Positions 12,590-23,340 of a DNA stretch of 64,000 nt are shown here, piece by piece. The notes under the pieces are model-generated. The model was given only the letters and a program-made list of their open reading frames with translations. It did no database searches and was not told the DNA's origin. The stretch spans positions 1,798,001-1,862,000 of the forward strand of contig JAQFVV010000056.1 in NCBI GenBank assembly GCA_028023455.1. Direction: 5' to 3'. The position numbers and the translations under genes are program-made. The stretch's first letter is position 1, and every line of letters begins with the position of its first letter. This DNA is from Epiperipatus broadwayi. Taxonomy: Eukaryota; Onychophora; Udeonychophora; Euonychophora; Peripatidae.

Positions 12590-13742
12590 ATAAATAAGAT
12601 AAGAGGAGGATGGCCGAACAAACGTTCAGGTTTTTTCCACAAACAATTATTTCATGCCCGCGAACAGCTATCCATATGTAAAGGATGCATTTTGAGGAGC
12701 AACCAAGTGCTGATACCTGTGGTGGGGAGACAACAAATATTAAATTTGCTTCATGAGGGACATCCGGGCATTGTGAGGTCAAAAGCCCTAGCTCGTAGCA
12801 TCATATGGTGGCCAAACATCAATGTAGATATAGAATGATATATAAAGAAATGTGAGAACTGTCAACAGTGTGCTAAAGCACCCCCGTCTACTTTTGAAAC
12901 ATGGCCAAAAGCAGACAACCCATGGCAACGAATTCATATAGACCACTGTGGTCCATTCGAAGGCCATTTATTTCTAGTTGTAGTTGACTCATATTCAGGG
13001 TGGGCTGAGTATAAAATAGTGAAAAATACCGGCACAGAGGTAACAGTTAGCACTCTGTACGAGATTTTTGCTCAACACGGATTCCCAGAAACTTTAGTCT
13101 CAGATAATGGAACAAGTTTCACATCGTAAAAGTTTGCAGAGGCAATGCAAGATTGGGGAATAAAACATGTACTCACCCCTCCATACCACCCCCAATCAAA
13201 TGGACTGGCTGAAAGAGTAGTGCAAAGCCTCAAATCAGCTATAAAAAAATGGGCGAAATGAAAATCGACGAAGCTGTATTGACTGCTCTTCTCCACCAGC
13301 ATTCTACCCCAGTGGACAAATCTGGCAAATCACTGGCATAAATATATTTATGCAGAAAACTGCGAACAAAACTAGCAAAAATAGTGCCAACAAAACAACG
13401 AGACAAACAACAGAGTTGTTCGTATAAATTCCAGCCGCAAGAGAGAGTGTGGGTAAAGAACACACTAAAAAATCGATGGATTCCAGGGGAAGTTATTCGC
13501 CATCTGTCAAAACAAGTCATGACAGTCCGCATGGGTAGTGGTAAGATATTAAAAAAACATGTGAACCAGCTATGGAGAAATGAAAGTGACGACTGGATTC
13601 CAAATCTTGGCACAACAGAAAACGACGAGATTCTACAAAATGATAATAAACCTGAAATTTGCGCCAGTCAAGAAACTGATTTTCAATTAAACATTTTGCC
13701 TACAGAGAAGTCACCACTACAAATGGAAAATAATTTACGGCA
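12590..13742 (+). pseudogene. Gypsy integrase, DDE residues kept but three internal stops
   Basis: An HHCC zinc-binding region is visible: HEGHPG near 12750, then KKCENCQQC near 12850. The catalytic core keeps all three acidic residues: the Asp in HIDHCGPF (12941-12943), the Asp in SDNGTSF (13103-13105) and the Glu in NGLAERVVQS (13211-13213). The last two are separated by 35 residues, the D35E spacing. In-frame stops lie near 12838 (TGA), 13127 (TAA) and 13258 (TGA). The C-terminal part, open at 13384-13742, has RWIPGEVIRH and KKHVNQLWRN, which fit the usual GPY/F-like integrase tail; no chromodomain was recognised. The enzyme would insert cDNA into chromosomes. Confidence 0.9.
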
Positions 13743-13796
13743 ATGACTAAAAAGGAAAATAAACCCTCCCAAATATTTAAATGATTATATTTTAAG

Positions 13797-13823
13797 TTCG
13801 AAGACTAACAAATAGTCTTCGAA
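13797..13823 (+). other. Perfect 10-bp hairpin before the polypurine tract
   Basis: TTCGAAGACT, a 7-nt loop, then AGTCTTCGAA. It sits between the end of pol and the polypurine tract. It may be an RNA structure of the element's 3' untranslated region; no function is demonstrated. Confidence 0.7.
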
Positions 13824-13837
13824 TTTGGGGGAAGTAC
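13824..13837 (+). promoter_or_regulatory. Polypurine tract
   Basis: TTTGGGGGAAGTAC lies immediately before the 3' LTR start. Purine-rich RNA here resists RNase H and would prime plus-strand DNA synthesis. Position and composition are as expected for the family. Confidence 0.8.
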
Positions 13838-14647
13838 TGTTATGTATGTGTATAATTAAAATACACATACACACAAAATAATAATAGTAAATGGTAAATA
13901 GGGATTTAATATTTAAACGTATGTATGTGTATTATTTATCGCATATACATACATAAGTTACATATATACGTGCAGATAAAAATACTTCGTTAATTTAAAA
14001 TAATATTATACTTTAATAGTTGTGTTATGTTCAAAACAACAAGTAAACACATCCTTTTAGATAGCAAGGTTAATTAACGAAGGAACTTTGCAGATAAACA
14101 AGGTGATTAATTAAAAAGCAATCCAACTGCAAAGGGTAATCAATCAAAGTAAAACTTAAGCCAAAAGATAAACTGGGAGGGATTGATCCGACTAGAACGG
14201 ACAAGATCTGACCAATCAAATCCAGAAAATCAGGACTGGAAAAATGAGGGAATGTGTAAAGCATTTTTGACACAAAAAACTGGGAGCTCTACCGATGCAG
14301 TTGAACTGGGAAAGGTGCTGAACGTCGCTTATTTAGCACGGTAGCCCCAGAGCGGACAGCTGGCCTCCGAACATCCAAGATCAGCATAGGGACTATAAAG
14401 TAGGTCATATAGATCTTCATTATTATTTTTGTATGCCTTCGGGTTTTGTTAATATAAATATATTATGATTGTTTAAATGTATTACTGTAAATATGTATAT
14501 ATTAGTGTATCATAATTAAATCTGTTTTCTTATTCCACTGGCGTTAGTCTTTGTCATAAAATTATTGTATGCATATATAGTCAGTACAAGGGTTAGCTTA
14601 GTGCATAGATTGTTCGCCAGTGATTATTATAACTGGCGGATTTAACA
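13838..14647 (+). repeat. 3' LTR of the gypsy element
   Basis: It is 810 bp, with termini TGTTATG and TTTAACA. It differs from the 5' LTR by about 28 substitutions and small indels, including a 4-bp CA indel near its start. The target duplication GTTTT follows directly. Confidence 0.95.
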
Positions 14648-14652
14648 GTTTT

Positions 14653-17440
14653 TCAATCATATCCAGTTTCAATTTTTATTTCATTAATACGATGTGCTGC
14701 GTGTGCAGTGCTTGTTTATGTTTTAAATTTTTTAAATAACGTTTAATTATTGTTGATTCTTTATCTAATAAATTATTTATTGAATAATATTAAAATGATG
14801 TTTTTACAGTTTTTTTTTTAATTCGCATAAATTCTCTTATTAGAAATTTTTTACCTCATGTCTAAACCCCAGGTGATGAAAAATCTTTTTACCTTTCTTT
14901 ATGATTTCCTGTGATGTAGTTTTTTTTTTTTTTTTATGTTTCCACTTGAATTATTATTAGTGTGCAATTAATTTTAAGTTGATTTTTAATGAATTCTTTC
15001 TATATTTACTAGATTGTGTTTCGCTTTTGTTTTCTTCAAAACGGAAGAAAAAAATGAAAATAGAAATTAAAAACAAGCTTCAAGAAATGTTAATTTCATC
15101 CACATGCTATAAAACATAATTTGGAAAAATTAATTAGTTTTAATTAAGAACATTATTGAGGATTGTTTTCATAAGATTACTATAAAATTTGCAAATGTAT
15201 GAATTATTATTTATATACTTTAAATGATTTAGAAAAGATAAACTATAGCAAAGTGATCATTTAATCCGCTTGCATATTCAAATATATAACCCTACATTAG
15301 CATGTATGAAAATAATATGTAATAAATTACTTGTATAAGAATATAAAACTAAAATTATATTTGAGATATATATATAAAGAGAAGAAGCCCTTTTAAATTA
15401 TTGTTGGCACATTCTTGTTATTTGCCATTGATTTGACATTCTGCATAGTTGAAATGTGTGTGTGTTTTAGGTAATTTAGAATTTCATACAAACTTAGGAT
15501 TTTGTGTGTGCGTGTGTGTGTGTGTGATAGCTAATTCATAATAAGTCATTAAATTACTAATCAGTAAATATCTCTTTAACTATACTTAAACGCATTATTT
15601 TTGTATCACAAGATGTTACTTATTATCTATATCTATGTGTGTTTATTGTATATTACATAATGGTCAGTATCATTCAAGATAAAAAATTTAATTTTACTAG
15701 GGAATGGTGAATACTTTTCATATTTATGTATATTTGGAGATATTTAGGTTTTTGTCATATTGATAATACATGTATATATAAGTTGCTTTATATTACATTA
15801 TTACTTGTATATCCACATAAATCTATATATAATGCCTTTAAGTGAATAATATGTATATTAATTATTCACTATATATAAATAAATGACGAATGGATAGATA
15901 GATGTGAATTTACATTACAATGATTTTAATAACGTTCGTTTATTTTTTTTAAATCGTATTTGTTTTTATTAAGTGAATTTATTTTTTAAGTATCTCCCCC
16001 CCCCCCCTTTTTTTTTTTAATTTACTTTTCGCATCACCTTTTTTTTCTAAACTTTCACTATGTACATATAAAGTAGATCTTAATTACCTTTAAATATATT
16101 AATCTGCAATATAATAATAGTAGTAATGTATACTTTTAAAAAATACTTAAAATCGTATTATTTTCAATAATTTGGGAAAAAGCTTGCAGATAATAATATC
16201 ATTGGAAATTACTTCCTTTAATTCTAACAATCTTTCCAGTAATAATAAATAATAATGTTTTTCTTTTGCTGCAAAGGACATTTTTTGTATTATTAAGAAA
16301 ATTTATACAAAAAGTTTATTCATTATATTTAAGATTACTGCAAAATAATTTTAGAATAATAAATAATTTTATAAACGATGTATATAGATATATACCGAGC
16401 AATTTAAATAAATCGGCCACATTTTTACATATAAAATAAAAAATAACCAGTAGGCTATAATTATTTTCAAATATTGGTTTCGTAATAGTGTTTCATTCTT
16501 TAAGCACTAGAGGATTGCAATATTCAAAATGGCAATTCCCAAATATATATTTCAAATTTGCGAAGATCATATACGTCTGTGATGGGTGCAAAAATATAAC
16601 AAATTTGGTCCACAAAGTAAGGCTGAAATTTGAAAATTTTTGATTTTATTATTTGGAGATTATTATGGAGTAATAACTCAGTTGCAATAAAATATTAACA
16701 ATTTTTCATTGATAGCAAGAATATCACAAATACTTTAGGGTTGATCATTCACTTTTTAAATGACATTTTTTGAATAAATTGGTTAGTAAGTGAAGAACAT
16801 TAGTGGATTTACCCAGATTTAAAATTATGTAGCATATTCTATTTATTTATATAGTTAATTTACAGATTTTTTTTTCTTTCACAGCCATGTTTATGATAAT
16901 GCATTACTTAACAACTCAAATGTATAATTATAGATTCTAGTATTTATTAGTGTGTGTGTGTGTGATTTTTTTAATAAATATAAATAAAGTTTAGCTATAC
17001 TGTGCTGTTTCCATTTTATTTAATTACAAATAACATAAAATCTTATCTCCAGAAAAGCAAGCTCAGACTTAGTCGTTTGCTGGTATATATACAGAATAAT
17101 TATGATTGCAATTAAAACATGACTCATCCCGAATAATCTTTCCCTAAGGAAGTTGTGTTCATATCTATTAATTAATCTATACATGTATCAATGTAAGGTA
17201 TGAATGATTACTAAAAATATATACAAATATAAATATATTTTGACATGAACAAGCATTAATTGATCACTAGCGGTGTACCATTGGAACACCATCTCAACCA
17301 CTGAGTTGGAATTGTTTGAGCCTAGATTCCTAATACATAAATTGGTTCTAATGATGTGAGACCTGATTTTTAAAAAAATATTCCTGAGAGGAGAGTGGAT
17401 AATTGTTGTCAAACAAGACAAGCTAATAATAAAGGATGTA
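14653..17440. other. AT-rich noncoding stretch with simple repeats
   Basis: It contains a TG-rich microsatellite at about 15502-15528, a C12 run followed by a T run near 15997-16018, and a short TG tract near 16950. No coding frame or element hallmark was found. Confidence 0.6.
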
Positions 17441-18990
17441 ATAAATAATCAGAGTTAAATCAAAATATCAGATCAACCCAAATAAAGAATTAGAGAAAAT
17501 GTTAACTAACATAAGATAAACTGGCATAGTGACTATTTTGAAATGGATTCAAACTTGGTAGGATAATAGTTCCAGGTGTTGTTGAGTTTGAGGAAATGAT
17601 AGTAAAAAATATAAGCAGAATTGAAAATTTTTAATGGTTTAGGAAAAGGGTTTTAATGAAGTGAATGAAAAACAAGAGGGCATGGAGAAAGGTTATTAAA
17701 ATTAACTTTGCAAATGTTAGAAAATGAAAATGACTAATTAATGATGAAGTTATAAGAACAATAGTTTTCAAAAATTAAACATATTGTACTTAAAGAATCA
17801 ATCATCCAAAGGACTGAGAATACTGAAACAGAATTAACAAACCCTGTAAACCACAATGATAAACTGATGAATTATTTGAAATATAAAAAAGATCATAACA
17901 TGAGCAAAGAAAAACATGAAATATTGAAATTTAATACTTGTGGTCATTTACAACTGCATGCTGAAATTAAACAGTTTCTAAAAATTAGTGTGTTCAGAAG
18001 TTAAGCTGGTGAACCACCCACAATGTATTTAAATAATTTGGAAAGATATTTTATCTTAATATAATGACAGAAGAATGTTAGTTGACCGTTGCATGCAGTC
18101 AATTAAAAGCAGATACTCAAGCATGGTAAGATTAATTGTTTCACCAATCCAAAACATTTCAGAATTACAGAGAGGCAATAGTGAACAACTTCTGGATAGA
18201 AGAATGCCATTCTATTAGGTATCAAATAAGGCAGAAGAAATTCAATGTAAGTGGCATAGAAGGCCATTCTCACTTCTTTATGAGGCAAGTGGACAAGTAA
18301 AGTACATTGGATGCATGCAGGTTAATTGAATGTCAGATTATAAAAATAATTTTGCATAATTTGTCTTTCAGAATCAAGCAAATTATTTTGAGTATAGATA
18401 CAAAACTCATCAAGGAGATGGAAGTTTTTTGAAATGCAATAAATCTCAGCCACTATAACTAATCAAATAAGCAATTGGAGAAGACTTGGGACCAAATAAA
18501 TAAATGAACTGGAAGTACAGAAAAAATAATATAAACAGTGATGCTAGACCATAAAAAGGAGGCATTGATCATTTGGAAATCCAAAATCAGGTAAATGGAT
18601 CTAAAAAACAAACACGGGCACCTAGATAAAACCTAGCAGTAAAGATTAGTCTCAAAGTAGGTCACCCAAAGTAAGTGGTGGCTATATTCCCAGTGTTAAA
18701 ATAAGAAAAGAAAGTAATAGATTTTCAAGTTATCTCAAATAGGAAAATCACTAAAGAAATATTGGGAGATAAATAGTACATATTGGCAAATAAGTATCCA
18801 AGTAATGGTCAGTAAATAGATATCTACCTTTTCTTAGTTGATAGGTAAATCTGGAAAGGAGAATGGCATTCTCATTTAATTTGGGTGATCCATTGAGCTG
18901 CATCAAGAGATTAGTATGATAAAAAATGCTAATCCAATAAGAATTTTTATTAATCAGAGAGATATTATAACAATTGAAGGTAAACATTGT
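17441..18990 (+). other. Purine-skewed segment, possible unidentified decayed element
   Basis: For about 1.5 kb the plus strand is notably rich in A and G, unlike its neighbours, suggesting an old coding or retroelement body read on the plus strand. The best open piece runs from about 17775 to 18003 (about 75 codons) and includes VLKESIIQRTENTETEL and SKEKHEILKFNTCGHLQL before a TAA. No RT, integrase or transposase motif is recognisable. I do not know the family. Confidence 0.3.
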
Positions 18991-20027
18991 TTTTTTTATT
19001 TTTTATCTTCAGTCTTCTCATCATTGTTTATTTGTAAGAGGATAAATTAATGAAATTAAGATGGCTTTGTAATCTGATTCTCATAAAGTTTGTTTAATTA
19101 ATCCTTTTATAGTAGAATACTTCCTTCATTTTTTACTTACTAAAAAAGAGCTCAGCCAGAAACCATCATTTAAAATCCATTAATGTAAAATGAAATGGTT
19201 TTATGAAATTTTTTGTTATAATGGCAGTCTGTAATATCTCTTTTAATGTTGTTGATTATTATTGATATTGGTATTGTTTAAGTGTTGTACAGCTTTAATG
19301 TTTTTATTGTGTTTATATTTTCACAAACAATGTAGATAATTACAGAATTTATTTTAAAAGTGTAATGTGTACAAAATTGTGTTTATTATCTAAGTAATAA
19401 TTGATAACAATGGGATTTAAAAGTTTTCAAAATAACTATTTTAATCTGCTTTCAAAACAGATTATATTTGCCCTGTTTAATGTTTATTTGAATTCTAGGA
19501 ATATAAAAATCTCAATCTATCAAAGTTCTGTGTCATTTCTTTTGTCTATATTAAGATTAATAAGTCACTGTGAAAGGTAGGAATCCATCTTTTAACTTAT
19601 AGAAGTTACTTTGCCAACAGATTGAAAATTCATTGTGTAGATAAGCTTGCGCTGTTATCATGCGATTATATGTATATAAATTTACATTGAAAATAATAGA
19701 TGATAAAAAAAATGTTCAACTTATTATAAATGATGCTACTGTAATAATTTAAACTTTTAATAGAAAACAAAACTATTCCATAAAAGAAGATTGATAGATA
19801 GATTAAATAAAATATATGACTATTATGGAAAAAGAAAACTATGATAAAAAAAAATTAGGACAAGAATTAGTCAATCTTTTTCATTTTTATCGTTTTACAT
19901 ATTTCTGGCATGTATTATTTTGATAATGTACTTGGGTAGGGGATTTATTTTTATAACTGCACACATATGGGCATATATATTGTGACTATGCGTAGCTACA
20001 TCAAGCATTAAATGTAAATATTAATTA
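18991..20027. other. AT-rich noncoding stretch
   Basis: There is nothing identifiable except a block near 19245-19290 that resembles 7935-7985. No genes seen. Confidence 0.5.
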
Positions 20028-20380
20028 TTAACATGGGCATGGCAATAATATTAGCATCAGCATGGGATTTGAGTTTTCATCGTCAGATTTTCAATGATAT
20101 GGATGGCTGAAAAGTTGGAGATTGCAGTGGATTGAAGCTTGTCCATTAAAGTATGAAGATTTGCTATCTTAATATAAACTGAGCATTGATTATATATATA
20201 TGTGTGTGAGAGATGATAATCTGGACCAACTGATGAGTGCTGGTTTAGCATGAAATACGTAATTGGTGATTAGTAATCTTTTCTACATGTGTGTGGTCAT
20301 GTGTATCAGTTGTATGAGATAGTGTGGATAGTTGAAGGGTGCTTGAAAATCTGAGTTCATATCCTCTATACTTAAATATT
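20028..20380 (+). repeat. Hammerhead-bearing tRNA-like repeat, single copy
   Basis: This is one unit of a dispersed family. The unit order is a roughly 190-bp head, a hammerhead-like core (20223-20267), then about 110 bp ending in a degraded B-box-like GAGTTCATATCC. The same unit, clearly alignable over its whole length, forms both arms of the palindrome at 35371-36190, and its right half forms the arms at 31456-31722. In the 31.5 kb copy the 3' end reads GAATTCGAATCCC, close to a tRNA B-box, so a tRNA-derived SINE or SINE-like origin is likely. No poly(A) tail or clear target duplication was found. Confidence 0.7.
20223..20267 (+). ncRNA. Hammerhead ribozyme-like core (type I layout)
   Basis: Conserved core elements are in order. 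GGACCAA (stem I, 5' strand) is followed by CTGATGA at 20230-20236. A 5-bp stem II follows, GTGCT/AGCAT with loop GGTTT (the last pair is G-T here, G-C in the 31.5 kb copy). Then comes GAAAT at 20252-20256, a short self-complementary ATACGTA and TTGGT, which pairs with ACCAA of stem I. This matches type I hammerheads with a very short stem III, as known from metazoan retroelements. This copy seems to lack one base at the cleavage-site end of stem III compared with the other copies, so its own activity is doubtful. Identification is by motif only. Confidence 0.6.
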
Positions 20381-20886
20381 AATTATATATGTTAGCAGCA
20401 TTTTAAATCTAAAACCTTGTTAAATAAAAGGTTAAATTATATGATCTAATGATTAATAGCATTTTCTTTTTTTATTCCAAAACCTTAGTAAATGAAGTGT
20501 TTTGTTCGGGTGTGTGCATGATAATTTCTTAGCATTTAATCTCAAACAAATATTTTTATATAAAAACAAATAATAATAAAAGAAACTAGTTTGTAAAAGT
20601 AATTTGTGAAAATGAAAAAGGAAGAGAAACAGTCTTAAAGATATCAATTCTATGGTAGAACTTTTAATTACGTTTCAATTATAAAAATGTCGAATTTCAG
20701 AATATTTGTATTACCAAAATTAAAAAGAAATATATGTATATGTTTTTCTCTGTTTTACTTTTTTTCTATTTCCGATGGTGATTAATCATTGTGACTTTTT
20801 TCTTCCTAAGCCTTTTAAAAAACAAGCATTGATAATGATTGTAAGATAGGTGTGTTAATTGTGCTGATTATTAATCTTTAAACTGC
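20381..20886. other. AT-rich noncoding stretch
   Basis: No genes or repeats beyond short A/T runs. The minus-strand open frame here is low-complexity and AT-biased. Confidence 0.5.
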
Positions 20887-21180
20887 TTGACTCGACAAAA
20901 AATGAGAAGATTTGCTGTCACTCTAAATCGGCTACTTTTTATCCTACGTATACATATTATACGTCATTCGAAAGAAAATCAAAGTTCTGTAAGATGGTGC
21001 CCTCTTCAGAATTATTTTACAAGTAAAAAATCAATAAAAATGACCATATATGTCAAACAAAACCAAAGCACCACCTCCTCACCACCTTTTCTTGAATCTT
21101 ATTGGCTGTACAACTTCTGTCAAAAAGGGAAATGGCTGCCAAAAAGTAAAAAGTTACGTTTGTTTTGATTTTTATTACGA
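20887..21180. promoter_or_regulatory. Compositionally distinct patch with promoter-like words
   Basis: This 290-bp island is less AT-rich than its flanks. On the plus strand it has ATTGGCTG (an inverted CCAAT box), ATGGCTGCC and AAGATGGTGCC (both YY1-like), plus several short direct words. A 93-codon plus-strand open frame spans it but shows no domain. It could be a regulatory element, a promoter or part of an old repeat. The regulatory reading is weak inference. Confidence 0.2.
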
Positions 21181-23094
21181 AAATGATAAACGAATGTTTA
21201 CAACATTTTAAACAATATTTGAATTGAATTACAAATTATTATTGATAAAATAATACTAAAAATCAAATTATTTTAGAAAAATAGTTAAGATATTACCAAG
21301 AATTATTTATTTATTGCTACATATTTATCATAACGTTAAAGTGGAAAAAAAAAAGATTGCTGACGCAATCTTTTTTGGTTGGTTGAATAGCGGTTACTTT
21401 TATTTCATCACAATTGAATATTTTTTAAATTATAAATCAAATTTTATTTTTGAAAAGACTTTCGTTTACTTTCATAATCTGACAATTTAGTAATATACTT
21501 TTTACAAACGAAACTAACGTATTTATATTATTAAAAGTGAATCTATTTTAACAATAGATTTTGTTAAAGTTGTGAGTTGGCCAATTAAAAGTTTTGATTT
21601 TTAACTCATTCAGCCAATTAAATAATAATAAACATCTTACAGAGAATTGGATTGATGTTAAGGACTGTCAATAAAAAATTTAGATCAATTAGCTTACATT
21701 TTGAAGAGAATATGACTTAGTAGAATAGCATGGCCTCAGGTTTTTTTTTTATTCCAAAAAGCATTGGTTCATGTATGTATAGCACTAGAAATTGGAAAAT
21801 CAAAAGTGTGTTATATATCGGTTTTGTATATATGCAAATTAAATTTTAAACAAATGATCTGCTAATAATACTTTTATAGATCATTCCTAGTTACATGAGC
21901 TCCATGGAAGAAAATGAATTTATTCAGTCTGCATGACCTAGCTTGAAAAAAAAAACTTTAATTGCTTCATTCCAACTCTGACATTCATGAATACATAAGT
22001 GTGACTTATCAAGAGAGAAGAAAGATTTACTGAAAATGATGAGCAAACTACGGATTGGTCATTGAAGAAATATCATGACCCATTTTTTCATTAGAAAAAT
22101 CCACAATTTTTTTAAAAATCATGGAGATAAAATTGTTTAATCATAAATTGCATAAGAATAACCAATGGATTTGAGAACTCATTTTAAAACTCCGTGAACA
22201 AATGGTAAATACATTTTTAAAAACTCTATGAACGAATGGGAAGTTTGAAAAATCATCTCAAGAATTATCATTGCTGTACCCAAGTGTCAATTTTTTTGCA
22301 TAACTATGTTTTTTTGGAAAAAAAATAAAGAACAAAAATCAAAAGAATAAAAGGCAAGGACTAGAAGTAAGAGTAATTATTTATTTTGTCACTACATTTA
22401 TCAACGTATATAATTTTTTTCCTTTCAGTTGTTAATCATTAACCAATATCAATTTATTTATTGATAGTAATCCACCTGCTCTAAATATTATATATTGTAT
22501 GTATGTTCTCATGTCCCACACATATATATTATTTAATTGAGAAAAAAAAATGTCTTTTATATATATAGATTTATGTGTATGTATATTATATGTGTAATAT
22601 ATAATTGATAAATTAATAGGTGGTGAATGAATATAATGTTGTAAGAAATGATATTTTAATATGTTATTTTTCTTATTAAATAATTAATATATTCAGTTAT
22701 TTAGTTTTATTTTTGGTTAAGATAAAGCAGATCAAAAAGAAAGTGTCAAATAAAGTGATCTAGATAAGAGATTGGGATTTGAAAATGAACACGTGCAAAA
22801 GAGTGTGAAAGAATAAGAACGTCTGTATAAACACAAAAACACTTTTACACCTATTTGTAAGGGCTATAGATTGCCAGCTTTGTTGTATTGTTTTTATCTG
22901 TATCTAAGATTTTTTTTTTTAAAGAGAGAGAGGTGCTTTGAGGAAGTAAAAGGTGATTATTAATTTTCTTGTAAAATCGCGATAGTACATCAACTTGTCA
23001 AACTCTGATTTTTTGTCTTTTATCTCGAGATAAGATATGCAGGTGGTCAGTTTCTTTGACCAAAGATTGGCAATATAAATGAATAAAATTTTTA
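21181..23094. other. AT-rich noncoding stretch
   Basis: A small hairpin (AAGATTGC, TGAC loop, GCAATCTT, with flanking A and T runs) is at about 21352-21375. It looks like a bacterial terminator but has no such meaning here. Nothing else is identifiable. Confidence 0.5.
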
Positions 23095-23340
23095 GAGGAG
23101 GCTCAATATGATTATTTTAGAGAGATAGACAGTCACTCAGTCAGTATTATTAATCAGAGATGTAAAGGACTCAGTTTTTTTTACCTTATTATTAAACAGA
23201 AATGTTTAAAGGACACTCAGTCATTATTATTAGAGAGAGATGTAACTCAGTATGATTATTTTAGAGAGATAGAGAGTCACTCAGTCATTATTATTAAAGA
23301 GAGATGTAATTATTAAACAGAGATGTAACTCTCACTCAAT
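23095..23340 (+). repeat. Degenerate minisatellite
   Basis: Imperfect tandem copies built from AGAGAGATAGA, GTCACTCAGTCA, TTATTATTA and AGAGATGTAA words repeat about five times with variable spacing. No coding potential. Confidence 0.75.

Larger units (their letters stand above)
8994..14652 (+). mobile_element. Ty3/gypsy LTR retrotransposon, complete outline but inactive
   Basis: The full structure is present: the 5-bp target duplication GTTTT at 8994-8998 and 14648-14652, a 5' LTR (8999-9812), a primer binding site, gag, protease, RT, RNase H and integrase on the plus strand, a polypurine tract, and a 3' LTR (13838-14647). The pol order protease-RT-RNase H-integrase is that of gypsy-type elements. 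I count about 28 LTR differences by eye (roughly 96.5% identity), so insertion was moderately recent on a neutral scale. Internal reading frames carry many stops, frameshifts and catalytic substitutions. No envelope gene is visible between integrase and the polypurine tract. Confidence 0.95.

Noticed and set aside
12381-12782. 133-codon minus-strand open frame
   Set aside because: Antisense to the RNase H and integrase region of the gypsy element.
13743-13837. Search for an envelope gene after integrase
   Set aside because: Only about 95 bp separate the end of pol from the 3' LTR, so no envelope is encoded.
21349-21376. Hairpin followed by a T-run, like a rho-independent terminator
   Set aside because: The window is eukaryotic; such structures arise readily in A/T-rich DNA and there is no gene next to it.
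23095-23340. Regularly spaced repeats considered as a CRISPR array
   Set aside because: Units are degenerate, spacing varies, and the host is a eukaryote; it is a minisatellite.
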